The notes: generated from the letters alone by a model not told the origin. Shown: positions 21,177 through 33,992, numbered from the stretch's first letter. The stretch: 64,000 nucleotides of DNA from Ophiostoma sp. CBS 140.51 (GCA_029298735.1 JANSLP010000007.1:336771-400770), one strand, 5' to 3'. Numbers and translations are program-made.

Positions 21177-21644
21177 AGGCATGTACGGAGAGGTGGAAGA
21201 GGTTGATCTCTAGAGATCTTGAGATGTAAAACAGAAAATAATATTACACACATCAAGATGAGGAAGATGCTTGGTAGATCTATTGACTACCGAAACGAGT
21301 CGTGATTGTAAGAGCAAATCTCTACCACGACGGTTGCTTGCTATTTCATTTGGTTTTTCCTTGGATTTATTTCCCGCATTCATGCATATTCATGTTTCTA
21401 CGGTGAAAGAGGGTAACTACACAAACTAGATATCACTTTTTATTTAACCAATTACGTTACATACGCGAAGGTCACAGTGAGCTTCATGGCCGGCTGAAAA
21501 GTTGAAAGGTTGATAAGTTAATAGTGATATCATATGTAAAGATGGGATATCGTGAGTAGTCCAACGCGAAAAGCCGCGCCTTCGATGTTGCTAATGTGTT
21601 TGTATGTACTATAAAAAGCGCCGCGCATTCCCTCACCAGACCGC
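21177..21644. other. Convergent 3' intergenic region
   Basis: This AT-rich stretch lies between the 3' ends of the pyruvate carrier (+) and SKT5-like (-) genes. No gene or repeat is visible. It holds both 3' UTRs. Confidence 0.6.
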
Positions 21645-24600
21645 CTACATCACCGAGCACTCGCCCTCCTGCTGCCGGCCAATCTTGCTGCGCGAAATCC
21701 GCTCCCGCGCCCGAGGGCCCGTCTTGCCGGACCGCTTGAGGTCCTCCAGACGCTCGCGAGCCTTGGGGAAATCTTGGGCTGTAGAAAGTTAGTAAGTATG
21801 TAAATAAAATTGTATCGTAGATGGGGGGATGAGAACTCACCGGCTGCTCGCCAGTACCACCGCTTGGCATCTTCCAGGTTGGCCTGAATACCAATGCCCA
21901 CCTCGGTAAAGTACCCCATAGCATACTCGGCCTTGGCCAGTCCGGCCGTTGCCGCTTTGCGTGCCCACAGGTACGCCTCCGTGTCGCTCTGTTGCAGCAC
22001 ACCCTCGGACCCTGTGAGGTACCAGCCGCTCAGCGCCAGCTCCGATTGGTGCTCTTCTTGGGTCGCCGACTTGGAGTACCACATAATCGACAGCCGCCCG
22101 TCCACTGGGCACCCCATCAGACCGTACTCGTACGCACAGCCCATGCGGAACTGGCTAAACTTGTACCCCAGGTCGGCCGCCTGCTTGAACAGCTGAAAGG
22201 CATAGGCCTCGTCACGCAAAATCACATCGTTGGGCTGTGCGCTCTCATAGAGCAGACCCAGCTCGTGCAGGGCGTGTGGGTTCTCCGGGTCCGCGCGCTC
22301 GGCTGCCCTCTTAAGCCAGCCGACGGCTTCGCGCGGGTTCCGTGGCTGACCCAGCAGTCCCTTGAGCAGGATCATGCCCACCTTGTACATGGCCGGCGTA
22401 TCGCCGAGCGTCGCCGCGCGCTTGTACCACTGGATGGCCTTGAGCGGGTCTTTCCGGGTACCACCACCCTCTTCGTTGCCAATTTCACAGCACACGGCCG
22501 TACGGTAGGCCGCTGCCGCATGACCCAACTTGGCCGCCGACTGGTACAAAGTAAAGGCCTCCTTGTTGTCTGGCTCCTGACCAAACGTGCCGCGGCCGAG
22601 ACAGTCGGCCATGAAAAACATGGCATCCGCATTCTGCTGGCTGGCCAGCTTCTTGAGCAGCTTGTGCGCATCATAGGCGTACCGCTCACGCGCCTTGGTC
22701 CGCGTACGGGGATCTGGGAGGGTGGGTACAAGCACGTCGACCGCCTCCACGAGCTTCTTAGCCAACTGAAGAGAAGCCTCTTGGTTGTTGGGGTCGGCCT
22801 TGACCGTGTTCCGCAGCCGCTCCAGCAGCTCGGGTGTAATGGGTGGCTCCTGCGGCGGAGGCTCGTTCGCCAACGGTCCATTATGCGATGGCAGCGGCAT
22901 GGCCTGCATGGGCGGCGGAGGCTGTGAAATTGGCTGGTTCTGCACCGGCGTCGACGACATGGTGCCCATGGGTCCGCCCCCGCCTCCACTATTATAGTTG
23001 CGAACAGGCATCGGTCGTTGGCTGAGCTGTTGGCTAGCAATCGAGTTGGGTATAAGACCCGGGCGGACTGGTGTGGGGTGTGAGGGGAGCGAGTCGCCGT
23101 TCGAGCCAGATCGTGCGGATGCACCACTTCCTTGTCTTGCCGGGCCAGGGCCAGATGGCAGGCCACCGCCCTGCTGCTGCGGGAAGCCGCCAGATCTGGG
23201 CGTCGGCATGGGTGGGATATCGCCGACCATCTCAAAGACGGCTTCTTGTGACTGCCGCAGGTCCGGCTGAGACTTTGTTCTACTGATCTCGGGAACCCGG
23301 TTGGCGCCCCGCTGCGGGCCGGGACCATCGTTCGGGTATCCGCCCCGGTCGAACGAGCCTTGTGGCCGGTGTTGAGGCTCGTTGGCTCCGTTCTGTACGC
23401 CGCCAGAAGAATAATCGCCACTTTCCCGGGAGTCGTAGTATGTGTCGTAGAAATCGTCAATGGATGATGGCCGTCCACGATCCTCCTCTTGTGGAGGTGG
23501 CGGCTGGTTGTAACCTCCTTGATTGGGACCAAGCGGGCCGTTGCCAAAGCCTGGGCCACCATCTGGGTACATCCGTTGTGGTGGTGGGCGAGAACCCTGT
23601 GCCGTCGATGGCCTCTGCGGTGGCATCATGCCACGTCCACCACCGCCTGGACCGCCAGGTCCACCAGGTCCACCGTTGAAGGGCCGGTAAGGGCCACCTC
23701 CATTTGGTGGTGGGGGGCCACGGCCGCCGCCCATGGGGTCCATGGACGTAGGCATTGTCATTGTGCGGCTTGGCGGGCCAAAGTTGTCGTCGCGAAAGTC
23801 TCTTGGCGGAGGCTGACCGTAACCTTGCTCGTTGAATCCTCCCTGTTGTGTGTATGCCCGCTGCGGTGGTCCCCGAGGAGGGCCGTAGCCGGAGCCGCCG
23901 CCACCTCTTGGGTCACCCATCGGACCCCGCATTGGCGGTGGTCCGCGACCGTTGGGACCGCCTGGTGGTGGGCCTTGCCGGTTTCCAGAGATGTCCATGC
24001 CCGCAACACCATCCATGATTTGATTCTCATCGTAACGATCGGGCTTCCCTTGTTGGCCTGGGAAAGGTGGGAAGGCATTGCCACCAAAGCCAGCCTCCAT
24101 AGGGCTTACTGGAGGTCCATTGCGACCGCGGTTCACTACATTATGTCAGCAGGTGGTCATCAATAAAGAAGTTCGAGGTAGTGACACATACTAGTCGGGT
24201 CTGATGTGTTTGACCGGTCTGGGGGCCCTGGCCGGCGGCCTGGCGGTCCATTTTGGAAGCCCCCTCGCATGGAGCCGGGACCGGGACCAGGTCCACCGCC
24301 GCGAGGAGGATACTGGCCCCGCCCGCCGCCGTTGTCCATGGTCATCTGTCTGGGCGGAGGGCCGCCGCGTCCTCCAGGCATTGGGCGTCCACCGCGACCG
24401 GGGCCGGGGCCGTAGTCCTGTGGCGCATCGTAGCCGTAGCCTTGGTCGTCGTAACCGCCGCCGTAGTTTGGGTCACCACCACCGCCGCCATAGCCGCCGT
24501 CACCACCGTAGCCACCGTATTGGCCGCCACCAGGGCCGCCAGGGCCACCAGGTCCGCCAGGTCCGCCAGGTGCAGGTCCTCCGTACTGTCTTTGTGGCGG

Positions 24601-24672
24601 AGGTCGTGGTGCGGCGGGGCCGTTGTAGGGGCGCTGCTGTTGCTGCTGTGCATATCCGCCGTCGTACGCCAT
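21645..24672 (-). CDS. skt5: SKT5/Chs4-type chitin synthase activator, Sel1 repeats and CaaX box (969 aa)
   Basis: In yeast, Skt5/Chs4 activates chitin synthase III and tethers it to septins at the bud neck, and the fungal homologs act at septa and tips. Three exons read on the minus strand: 24672-24192, 24135-21841 and 21778-21645, with introns of 56 and 62 nt (GTATGT and GTGAGT donors) and in-frame joins. Residues 1-160 are Gly/Pro/Tyr-rich with GGP triplets, and about 160-600 is a Pro/Gly/Gln-rich disordered region. Residues about 650-925 contain a run of Sel1-like repeats such as NADAMFFMADCLGRGTFGQ and GDTPAMYKVGMILLKG. The small third exon adds a basic helix and the terminal tetrapeptide CSVM, a CaaX box. 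Yeast Skt5 is likewise farnesylated. A Met at the third position of the box predicts farnesyl over geranylgeranyl. Fungi have several SKT5 paralogs, and the CaaX supports the Chs4/Skt5 branch. Confidence 0.92.
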
Positions 24673-27600
24673 AGTGACCTAAGTCTGAGGGAAGAGTGTC
24701 GTCGTGTCGTTTATCGTTAAGATGTAAAGTCGGCCGTAAAAAGATAAAGGAAATATGTCGTCGCGTGGCCTAATATCGAGGTCCAAGTGTAAAGAGGCCG
24801 AAAGAAAGAAGAAAACCGACTCCTGACAAGGCTTCAAGCTGCCATGGCCAGGCTTTCAAGAGACAAGAAAATATAGTGACCAAGTAAAAGAAGGGAAAGA
24901 TAGGGTAGAGGATCGTTGTTCAGAAGGTAGCTGTCGAGAGAGCTCTAGTGGCGCATGACGACCGGTCGTCGGCGGCTAAAAAGTTGTATGGACGATGGCG
25001 TGGGAAAAGAGAAAAATTGTGCTTGGCCGAGAGAATGTCTGCAAAGAGAAAGCAAGTCTCTTTTTTTTTGTCCGGTTGTGTTTGCTCTTGTTGTTTGTGC
25101 AGAGCAACCAGAGAACCAGAAACAGCACTGACAAGTCAACGAAAACGCAGCGGTCAACAGCGTTTCGGGCCAATGCTGATCGACAGTTTCGGCGGGCACT
25201 TTGCGCGCAAGAGGATCGAGCTCGAAGGGTTGGGTGGCCGCGCAAGGGTATGGTATGGTATGGTATGGTCAGTTCGACAGGGTGCGGCGCAATCCTTGGC
25301 GCATATGAGAATGCGTTGTGAATAGTACTCGTGAGTTTAAAGAAAGAAAAGAAGGAGAAGAAAGAGGAGAGAAAAAGGTGAGAGAGGAACGAGGCTTCGT
25401 CGAGAAGTTGAGAGAAGAAAAGGGGCAGGAACGGTTGGTGGAGGACCAGCGTTGACATAGAAAGGGGAACAAAGCAACTCCGAAAGGAGAAGGAGGGACA
25501 GGCACACAAACGAGACAAACAAGCACCTGGGGAAGGAACAAAGGACAATGGCCGAGAAGAGAGGGAAAGGGCGAACGACACACACAAGAATGTGAGAAAA
25601 TAATCAGAAAAAAAGGGTTCACCGGCCGTTCCTCACTGCGTGTCAGCGGCCCAAGAGGAAGGCACGATGGGACCTCACGCCAAAATGCACTCCAAAACGG
25701 CAGAAAGGGCGCTGGAAGAGAGACAGAGAGAGGGGAATGGAAGGGCGTTGGTGGAAGGAAGGCGCGAGGGAGGGCCTCCCAGGACGAGTAGCGCCGCGCG
25801 GAGTGGAGTGGAGGGGCGGATCCCGTGCGAAAGGCGCGTGGGCAGGAGGCAGGCAGGCGGGTTTTAGGCCAGGAACGCAGCGCATAAATGTGCCAGGGAT
25901 ACGACGATACGGTCCCTGCCTTCCCTGTGAGGTATCTTTTACCCATCGTTTAGGTGCAACTATCTGGCACGCACACCAAGGACTTTAGGGAAAGAACGAA
26001 GGGCAAGACATGGAGACACAACAAGCAGACAAAAAAAACGGAAGGAGGTCAGGTCGTGCTGTCACCAGGAAGGCACGATGGTCTGTCATCGGTCACGCTC
26101 ATGTGTCCCCACGCTTAACCTTTTTTTAGTCAGTTAGCGAAACCGAGTTCAATAAACTTAGCCCATAAAAATGGCTATCATTCTGCCAACTTCAACGCTC
26201 TCGCCACTACCCGCCAGCGGCCTCCGACTCGTGTTTTATGGAGACTTGCAAGATCCGATACGAAGGATATCAGGGCAGAACAAAGACGTTCAACTTCTCA
26301 ACTGCGTCAAACTGATCCACGATGGCCACAATATCCACGATATCCACGAAAACCATTGTATGCCGAGAGCCTCTGCCCGTCCGAGGCTCCATACTTTGTA
26401 CCTTTTCAAGACTATCTTAGCCGAGTTTAGCGACAACCTTTCAAAACATTTCTAGAGATCAGATGGCCCAAGACCGATTGTGGACAGACTTGACGTTAGC
26501 ACCTCAAACGGTGCTGGTCCCCTGGGCCCCTCTTGAGTCTCCCCCATATCCATATCCAGATGGCTCGCGTAGGGACTGTTACGGAGTATGCACTAGAGAC
26601 CTTTGGTCCCTTTTATTCTCTTACAATGCAAGCCCTGGCCGGGGCCTCGCCTCGCCTGCATCTGCAGGAACAACATACAAACAGGTACAACGTGGGAGAA
26701 AGGCTCGAAATTGCCACTGCCACTCTGATCCCTTGGAGAAGGCCCCTGCAAATTTCGCCAACAACAAGGGGGTACAGCTTCTCGGCTCCCTCCCTTCCCA
26801 TCTGTTTGTCGAGGGCATTCTCACAAAAAGACAAAGACAGACTGGGGAAACTGAAGTGACAATGGGCACGTAACAGAGTTCACGCAACGAGACGATGACG
26901 CCAGGCAGGCACTAGACAAGCAAACAGCCCCATTAAAGCACAAGACGCTCTAGGTCCGCTGTGGCATAGTTCGCCTACAGGCCGCCCCGTTCCGGAATGA
27001 GATATATCTCACGATTCCATGGGGGCACTCTCCGCAGCTGTCCGCGAGGGCCCGACCGCAGGTAACAGTGAGGTGGGGGTCTCTTTCTTTCTTGTCTGGT
27101 ATCCTAAATGAAGCAATGCCTAAGGAAGATCACGGACTCTTGTTCAGATGATCTGTGGCACTTGTCGCACAGTCGTGCATCTCGATATGCACCGTCGGTC
27201 AAAAACCAAGGAAAGATTGGATCTGGCCAGACTCACTGCCGAAGAGGCTGCCGCTGTAGCACAGCTTTCCCAAGGGACTGTGATGGTTGGGTTCACAGAT
27301 ATATGCTACAGGAGGGTTTCTGTGTCTGATTCCATGCCTTTCCGAGTGTGCGTGTGTCGTGACACCCCTGCACATAATTATTGGGCCATTCTCCTTTGCA
27401 CTGAATATGATACGGGACATCGCGCGAGAGAAAGAAAGGCCTAAAGCGAGTGGAGCTTGTTGCATTTGTCTGTACATTGCATCCTATTTTAACATTGCCC
27501 TTTGCTTCTTGTTTTCTTTTCTTTTTTTGTGTTTTCGCTCTCTCGCTCGAGCCAGGTCCAGGGCGCTGCCTAAATTGCAGGGGAGTTTGGCGACGGCAAG

Positions 27601-28902
27601 CCAATATGCAATAAAGATTAATTATACGTAGAGGGAGGGGAAACAAGCAGAGGGTTTGTCAGTGACACGTCTGGGGATGCAAGGCTCTTGCTCCTTTGCC
27701 CAACGTTTATTTTATCGAGTGATTATTGGCCTGGCTGGCCAGCGGCCTCAAGCTTTTCTGCAACCCGAGCCGGATGCATGATAGCTCAACAAAGCTGAAA
27801 AGAAAAAAAGAGACAAGCACTTTTACTTTCTCGGACGCTGCTGTTCATGCAAATCACCCGAATGAGGATGCAAAGCGGAGACCGGGAAAGCTTTTTCTAT
27901 ACCGTTGATCAGCACAAACCACCGTCCGGCCGGTGGCTAAAGTGTGAATTAAGATTTGAAGAGTGAAAAGGTAAAAGTGAAGAATCGACAACAATAGGCT
28001 ACAGTCGATAGAGCCAGGACACCACTTCACTCAAAAGACATTATATTGTTGTTGTCCTTATTACGGCTCTTTATGTCTTCCTTTTTTTACGATGCACCAG
28101 CAATGGGTCTTATTACCATCTCTTGCAAACAAGCCCATGCCATGAGTTTGTGCTGTGAGATAAAAATATACAAAGTTGCATGCACGAAAAAAGAAAAGAG
28201 AAAGACGAGACGAAACCGGGTTCCGGCCTTGTGGTTACAGCATCGGTGTTTCTTCTTGTCTCTTCCCTTCTGTTCTCTCCTTCCAGCGTACCGATCTCGT
28301 ACCAAGTCTCTGTCTCCCATAGGGCACCTATTTTGTGCTGCTGTTCTTTTCCCAGTGTTGTGTTGACAATTGGCCAGCCCCCCCTGGGCGCGTGTTTCAG
28401 CCCGATGTCTCTTCCTTTGGTCCTGCGACCCTCCCGCCTGGCCCCCTTTCTTTTTGGTATTTGTGTGTACCTGCCTTGAAACATAAATGTTTGCGTGTCA
28501 TTTCTTGGCATTTTCCTGCCGACACTCGTCGGCCAGCAGACTCAATTGGGACTCTCTCGCGCATCGTAAGATAGCAAATATCGTGAACATGACAGAGTAC
28601 ACAAGAAAAAACAAGCACGTCGCACACCTTGAGTCTAATGACGGAATAAATTGGTATAAACAGAGGCTTGCTCATGCCAGGAGTATATCTCAAAGTGAAT
28701 AAGGAAGAAAAAAAGTAAATGACAAAGAAAGATGATGCTAAAATGTGTTGTGTGTGGTATTATACCAAAATAAAGAGGAAAAAAACCCTTCGCCTTCCCA
28801 TCTTGAGGCCAGAACTCAATGCCATAATGGGTTCCAGCTTTCCATGCCGTTAATATTCTACACTATACAAAAAAAGAAAGGAGTCCCCCCTCAAGAGTGT
28901 TC
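24673..28902. other. Gene-free region, about 4.2 kb
   Basis: No protein-like frame is present. From about 25330 to 25600 the plus strand is purine-rich, i.e. CT-rich in the direction of the SKT5-like gene, so a long promoter or leader for that gene is likely. A GGTAT pentamer is repeated four times at 25247-25266, TACGGAGTA occurs at 26580-26588, and short ATCCACGAT-type direct repeats lie near 26330-26355. Sequence from about 28700 to 28902 is an AT-rich 3' flank of the EGF-like gene. Confidence 0.55.
25247..25266. repeat. GGTAT pentanucleotide microsatellite, 4 copies
   Basis: Four perfect head-to-tail copies of GGTAT are followed by a partial copy, in the 5' flank of the SKT5-like gene. 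Confidence 0.85.
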
Positions 28903-31770
28903 TTAGGAGGAGGATATGCCGACTCCGGCCAGCGTGTTGGCAGCGTTCACCTGGAACTGGACAAGGTTGACGGAGTTGCTATTGCCGAGGGTCACGTTGG
29001 TCGCCTTGTCCACGCTCACGCCCTTGCCATTGGTCAGAGAACTGGCACTGGCCTGGGTGAAGAATCTCTGCAGGGTGCTCTGCGCCAGCTCAGCGTGCTC
29101 CAGTGTGTCTTCCTGCAGGATGAAGAGCACAGCCACACGCGCGAAGTCGAGGACATCCTCCGTCACCTTGAACAATGATGAGGCCGATGCCGTGGCGCCG
29201 CTGCTAGTTGCTGTCCCTGACCCACCTCCGCCTCCGCTAGTCGGCGAGGGCGTAAACGTCGTGGTCACCGTCGTGGTCGACGTGGGCGACACAATTGAGG
29301 GCGTGATTTGTGTGCTGATCGTCAAAGTCGTGCCCGACTGCGTAGGGAACACTTGGTCGGGGTTCCCTGCCGAAGCAGCCCCTGACGCCGTCAAGATTGT
29401 GTTACCTCTCTTGGCATTCGCAGGCGTGGCTTCCACCGTAACAGTGACAATGGCAACGCCGTCAACAACAGAGACATTGTCGAGAGCACTGTCACCACCG
29501 TCCACCAAAAAGGCGTCCACAACGGTGGAACCGCTTGACGACTGCCGAATTGTCTCACCGTTGAACGTCACCAGAGCGTTCTCGGCCACGCAGCTCAGAT
29601 TACCAGAGCTAAAGACAGAGAGAATCTGTGTTCCAGAGAGCGAAATAGAGAAGTTCTGCTGGGCCTGCTCGATAAGACGCGGCAAGGCATTGCCCAGAGT
29701 GACATTGGAAATGCTGCTGGAAGTGGCCGAGGAGGTGACGGTCGTAGTTGTGCAGCCATTGTCACCAGCGACACTGCAGTCGAACCCGGTGAAGTCGTTG
29801 GTGCAAATGCAAGAGCAGATTCCTTGGTTGGACACAAAATTCGTGCCACCGTTGGCGCAAGTGATCTGGGCTTGACATTTTGCCAGCGCCGAGTTGTTGC
29901 CCGAGTTCTGCTTGCGGATAACAAAGAACTCCAGAGGGATGACAACGGCCGCGGCAATGATGATGAGGACAACGATGACGACCAGCACAAAACCCCATAG
30001 CGGCAGGCCGCAGCACCGGCGCTTACCGTTGCGCTGGTTCTTGAGGTCCGTCAGGTCCGAGATGCTCTCAGCGTCCATGGGCCGGCCACTGAGGCGGCTG
30101 TTATTATAATTATTAAGAGGCAACGGCCACGATCCGACCTGCTCACGTAAGCTTTGCCGGAAGCTGCGACGTTGGGCTTGCGCAGGGGGAGGGAACGCTG
30201 CCAGCATGTCTGACAAACCGGACTGGTGCTTCTCGGCATCAATCTCCGATGCTCTGAGGTTGCGGCCATCCATGCCAGGGGACATGTTGAGCTCGTCGAG
30301 ACGGCTAGCCGGGCGACGGCCCTTGTCCAGGCTGGCAGCAAGACGGGTGGCACGACGAATCAGGTCAGGAAGACTCGTCAAGCTACCACGAGCCTCGGCC
30401 TTGCGAACAGCGTCAATGTCAAGCTTTGGTGGACGACGAATGGCAGAGAGGCGGTTGTAAGGCCGAGCAGGGCCACCAAAGTCAAGGCCTGGCTGAGGCG
30501 AGACAGACAGCCGGCGGCTTGGGTTCGAGGGATCAGGTGCCGTGGCAGCATCGTAGGCATTAAGGATGCTGTCTGCAGTGAGTCTTGACCCGGCAGTGGC
30601 CTTGCCGGTCTGGCCTGTGAGACCGGACGATGAGGATGAGGCATCGAGGAAGCCAGTGCCTTCACGGAAAGGACTGGCTCCCGAGTTAACATCGCCTTTA
30701 GCGCCTGTCGTAACGAGAGCCGCCTTGCCACGCTTGCCAATGCTGGCACTGCGCACGAGGTGCTTTTCGTCGACATCACGGTCACCATCGGCGCTGCCCG
30801 CACCACTTCTGCTTCCGTCCTCATCGCCATAGCCACTCGCATTGGACGATTCCCGGCTCTCCTCTGGGATGTCCTCGTAAAAAGATGTCGCATCGGGGTA
30901 ATTAGGGCTCATTGCCAGAGATGATGTCGAGCCCCAGTTGTCGGGCATGGCTGCGCTCGAGGCGAACGAGGCGTGCGACCGAGACCGTGGGCTCTCTTCG
31001 GGAATGGGAGAGACGTAGGAGGCGTTCGAGTAAAAGGATGATGCACCACGGCGGGCCGATGGTGGTGGACCCAGGTTCACACTCCGCCGAGGCGGTGGCA
31101 TGGCGGCCACAGGTGCCGGGACGGGGATGGCAACGGGTTGAGCCACGGGGACCGGAAAATCCGGGATAGAACCGACAGACGAAACGGTCGAATTCCTTGA
31201 CATCGAAGAGGCGCTGGACTGTTGCGTCATTGACAGGTCGGACTCGCGGTTTGATTTTGATCTGCTGTCCGGGACCTGCAGATTCGAACTCGAGTCTCCT
31301 TCAGATTGGTTTGCAGCATTGTAAGCGGCAAATACTGTTGGCATCGGGTCCTGGATCTTCGAGCTGTCGAGAATAGAAGGCACACGGCTTGGGCGTGGTG
31401 GCCGTTGCGGCACTTGTGACCGTCCTGGTGGTGGGCGATATGGCTCGGCATCGTTGGCGGGTCCGTTACGGTTACCGTTTCCATTCAGGTTCGATGGTGC
31501 TGCGAGCGGGCCAGCAAGAGGCCATTGTGGTGCTGGTACTGGTCTTGAGATTGGTATCCTCGAGGACTGGTCAAACCGTGGGGGTGATGATTGTTGTTTT
31601 GGTTGTTGTTGCTGCTGCTGTTGTGACTGTGCAGTTTGGGCCATTCTTCTCGCAAAAGTGGCGAAATCTTCACGAGCTCCGCCAGCTGCCTGAGCTCGTT
31701 CTCTGGCCCGGCGAATCGATCCTCCAGTCGATGGTCGGTCCATGTCTCCTGCATCTTGTGGGTAACTCAT
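28903..31770 (-). CDS. Single-pass membrane protein with EGF-like domain (955 aa)
   Basis: A single exon encodes a type II-like membrane protein. Residues 1-585 are disordered, Ser/Pro-rich and probably cytoplasmic, with an early basic RRARERA segment, a poly-Gln tract near residue 50, many SR/SP sites and a short basic stretch (KNQRNGKRRCCG) just before the membrane. One hydrophobic helix follows at about 590-615 (GFVLVVIVVLIIIAAAVVIP). The outer part begins with a compact six-Cys EGF-like module at about 625-660 (CQAQITCANGG, CSCICTNDFTGFDC). Then come a Ser/Thr-rich domain with N-glycosylation sequons (NVT, NFS, NLS), a Ser/Thr-rich mucin-like stretch, and a last globular segment of about 100 residues. 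Proteins of this layout occur across Sordariomycetes as EGF-domain proteins of unknown function. A surface sensor or wall-linked role is only a guess. Confidence 0.8.
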   Translation of the reverse strand: MSYPQDAGDMDRPSTGGSIRRARERAQAAGGAREDFATFARRMAQTAQSQQQQQQQPKQQSSPPRFDQSSRIPISRPVPAPQWPLAGPLAAPSNLNGNGNRNGPANDAEPYRPPPGRSQVPQRPPRPSRVPSILDSSKIQDPMPTVFAAYNAANQSEGDSSSNLQVPDSRSKSNRESDLSMTQQSSASSMSRNSTVSSVGSIPDFPVPVAQPVAIPVPAPVAAMPPPRRSVNLGPPPSARRGASSFYSNASYVSPIPEESPRSRSHASFASSAAMPDNWGSTSSLAMSPNYPDATSFYEDIPEESRESSNASGYGDEDGSRSGAGSADGDRDVDEKHLVRSASIGKRGKAALVTTGAKGDVNSGASPFREGTGFLDASSSSSGLTGQTGKATAGSRLTADSILNAYDAATAPDPSNPSRRLSVSPQPGLDFGGPARPYNRLSAIRRPPKLDIDAVRKAEARGSLTSLPDLIRRATRLAASLDKGRRPASRLDELNMSPGMDGRNLRASEIDAEKHQSGLSDMLAAFPPPAQAQRRSFRQSLREQVGSWPLPLNNYNNSRLSGRPMDAESISDLTDLKNQRNGKRRCCGLPLWGFVLVVIVVLIIIAAAVVIPLEFFVIRKQNSGNNSALAKCQAQITCANGGTNFVSNQGICSCICTNDFTGFDCSVAGDNGCTTTTVTSSATSSSISNVTLGNALPRLIEQAQQNFSISLSGTQILSVFSSGNLSCVAENALVTFNGETIRQSSSGSTVVDAFLVDGGDSALDNVSVVDGVAIVTVTVEATPANAKRGNTILTASGAASAGNPDQVFPTQSGTTLTISTQITPSIVSPTSTTTVTTTFTPSPTSGGGGGSGTATSSGATASASSLFKVTEDVLDFARVAVLFILQEDTLEHAELAQSTLQRFFTQASASSLTNGKGVSVDKATNVTLGNSNSVNLVQFQVNAANTLAGVGISSS

Positions 31771-33992
31771 TTGAAAAAATCACTGCCCCCCAGGAGCATA
31801 AGTGACTCTGAAAACCTAATTCCTCCGAGACGGTTTCCTCCGCTCGATCCTCCACCCGATACTGGCAAGTAGTCTGCTGTCGTCGATTTCGATGGTCGAG
31901 AGAACGATAGATTGATGTCGGCTGATCTAGTCGTCCTATTTGACGTCTTTAGATTGACAATCGTATTTCGTGGGCGAACTAATAGTGGCAGAACATAGCA
32001 AACTCGTGTCGGGTAGCCGGGTATCGATTAATGAGTAGATGGCTGGGGATATTAAGCGTGTCCTCGGAAAAGATATTCGACAGTCGAAATGAGGCGATAT
32101 AATCAAGCAAGTCGACAAAGGAAAACGAAATTAAGAGGCGAGAAGATAAAAGGGAAATGAGAACGAATGAATGAATGTAAACAAAGTGAGCGAGATGTCA
32201 ATGTCGATGCCTGTCCAAGGCGAGTCGTTTTGGTGAGGAAAAGAATGGAAAGAAAGATTGTGGCAAAAGCACAAAAAATGGTGAGAAAAGAAGGACGAGA
32301 AAGAAAGAGAGACTAATCCGAGGCGTTCCAGAGTTCGGAAAGGAGAGCGAATAGTAAAAGGCGGGCTGCAATAAGCTTTGTAACAGCCCAATCAAACGGT
32401 AGCCTGTCTGAGAATAAAAGTGAGCAAGCAGATCGTAAAATTAACAACAATGTGGAAAAGTTAAAAGAGAAAATATGAAAAAAGGAATCAAAATGTGACA
32501 GGAAGAGAGAAAGTCAGGAACGGGGGAGTGACGGGCGAGAGGCTGTGGCTGGCTTCAGAACATCAGACAAGCCCGTCTGGGTTGCGTTGGGTACTGGTCC
32601 CTCTCCTTGGGACGGTCTTTCTGGGGCAAATGGCAGCCAAAATGATACCAACAATGCTCCGTAGACATCTGACAGGATACCCTCACTGAGAGAGAAAAGC
32701 AGACGTTCTTGGGCAACGGAGTACAAACCAAACGCACAGGTGGTGCCCGTTAGTAGTTGGTACGAAGTAGACCAGGGGTGGGAAGAGATAGGGGCGCGGG
32801 AGTTCAGGACATGCAACACGCGCACGGAGACAGGGTCAATACTGTGATGCCCCTGTATCCGTCGTCTGCGAGCAGAGTCTCATAGCCCTCCAAACGCATT
32901 TTCTCACGCACAAGATAGACTTGACGTGACAATTGACGGCAGTTTGGATCGATGCGAGGCTGCTCGCTTGGGTCAAAGGGGCCTGCTTGCTGGACTGCGT
33001 GCATGGAAATGTGCTTGTTGTGCCTGTGTTTTCCCCGTATGTTCAGAGGCTTGAGAGGCCTCGATGTTGCATTGGTGAAGGGACAAGGAGAAGGTAGCAA
33101 GGGGGAGGGAAAGGGGGTGTGACGTGAAAACAGCCGGGTTGCAGGCTAAGATGGTGAAAAAGAAGATCACGTACCCTTTGCGTTTCGAGACTTGCCCGTT
33201 CTAATCAGTCAGCAGTTCGTCTCATCGGTGGATGAAAGAGAAGAGCAGATAGAGCAGATCATGGCGAGAAATACAAGAGAAAAGAAAGAAAGAAAAACGA
33301 AAGAGAATGAAGCAAAAACAAAGAAGGAGGAGGGAAGCAAAGGAGGTGTCACAATATGTAAGTTGAACAAGACCGGAAGTTTTTCTGGCAACACAAAGGC
33401 GCGGAGTAATACAACAAACGGGAAGGCCAGTCGCAAACACGACAAAGGGAGGGAAGCAGCGAAAAAGGGGGGTCAAGTGGGTGACCCAAGCAGTGGATGG
33501 TGGGAAACTCGGAAAGCATCGTGGGGAAGGCTCGTGTGCAGAAACAACAAAGAGAGACATGATGTCGTAAAGGCGTTCGCATAGCGTGGCCTCACTAACA
33601 CCTGAAAACTAGAAACGGTGAGGGCCACCAGGCACTTGACTGCAGTGTTTCAGGAGTGCGGGACGGACAACGCAAGGGAAGGGGGCAGCGCCAGCAAAAC
33701 AGTAGCGAAAGGCAGCAAAAAAACAGAAACCAAAAGGCCAAAAGAAGAAAAGAAGAAAAAATGTCTTGGGATGCCAAGGTACCACGAACCTTTTTAGACG
33801 ATGTCTTAGATGTCCTTTAAAAAAGCCGTGTAGATCAGGGCGGGCAATCAATCACGAGCAATCGAGAGCACATGGCCGTTGGCGCGCCAGTCGCTTTTCT
33901 TGTCTTGCTTTTTTGTGGATGAGATCGGGCGGTTCCTGAAAAACTGTCGTATTTGTCGTCGAGTTAACCGTTATTCTGGCCACTTTTTGTGA

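Noticed and set aside
25269..25946. 225-codon minus frame in the 5' flank of the SKT5-like gene
   Set aside because: It is mostly Ser/Leu/Phe from a CT-rich leader and shows no domain pattern.
32740..32765. GTTAGTAGTTGG resembling part of fungal 5S rRNA
   Set aside because: Only 12 bases match. The following GGGTGGGTGACC and the rest of a 5S gene are absent.
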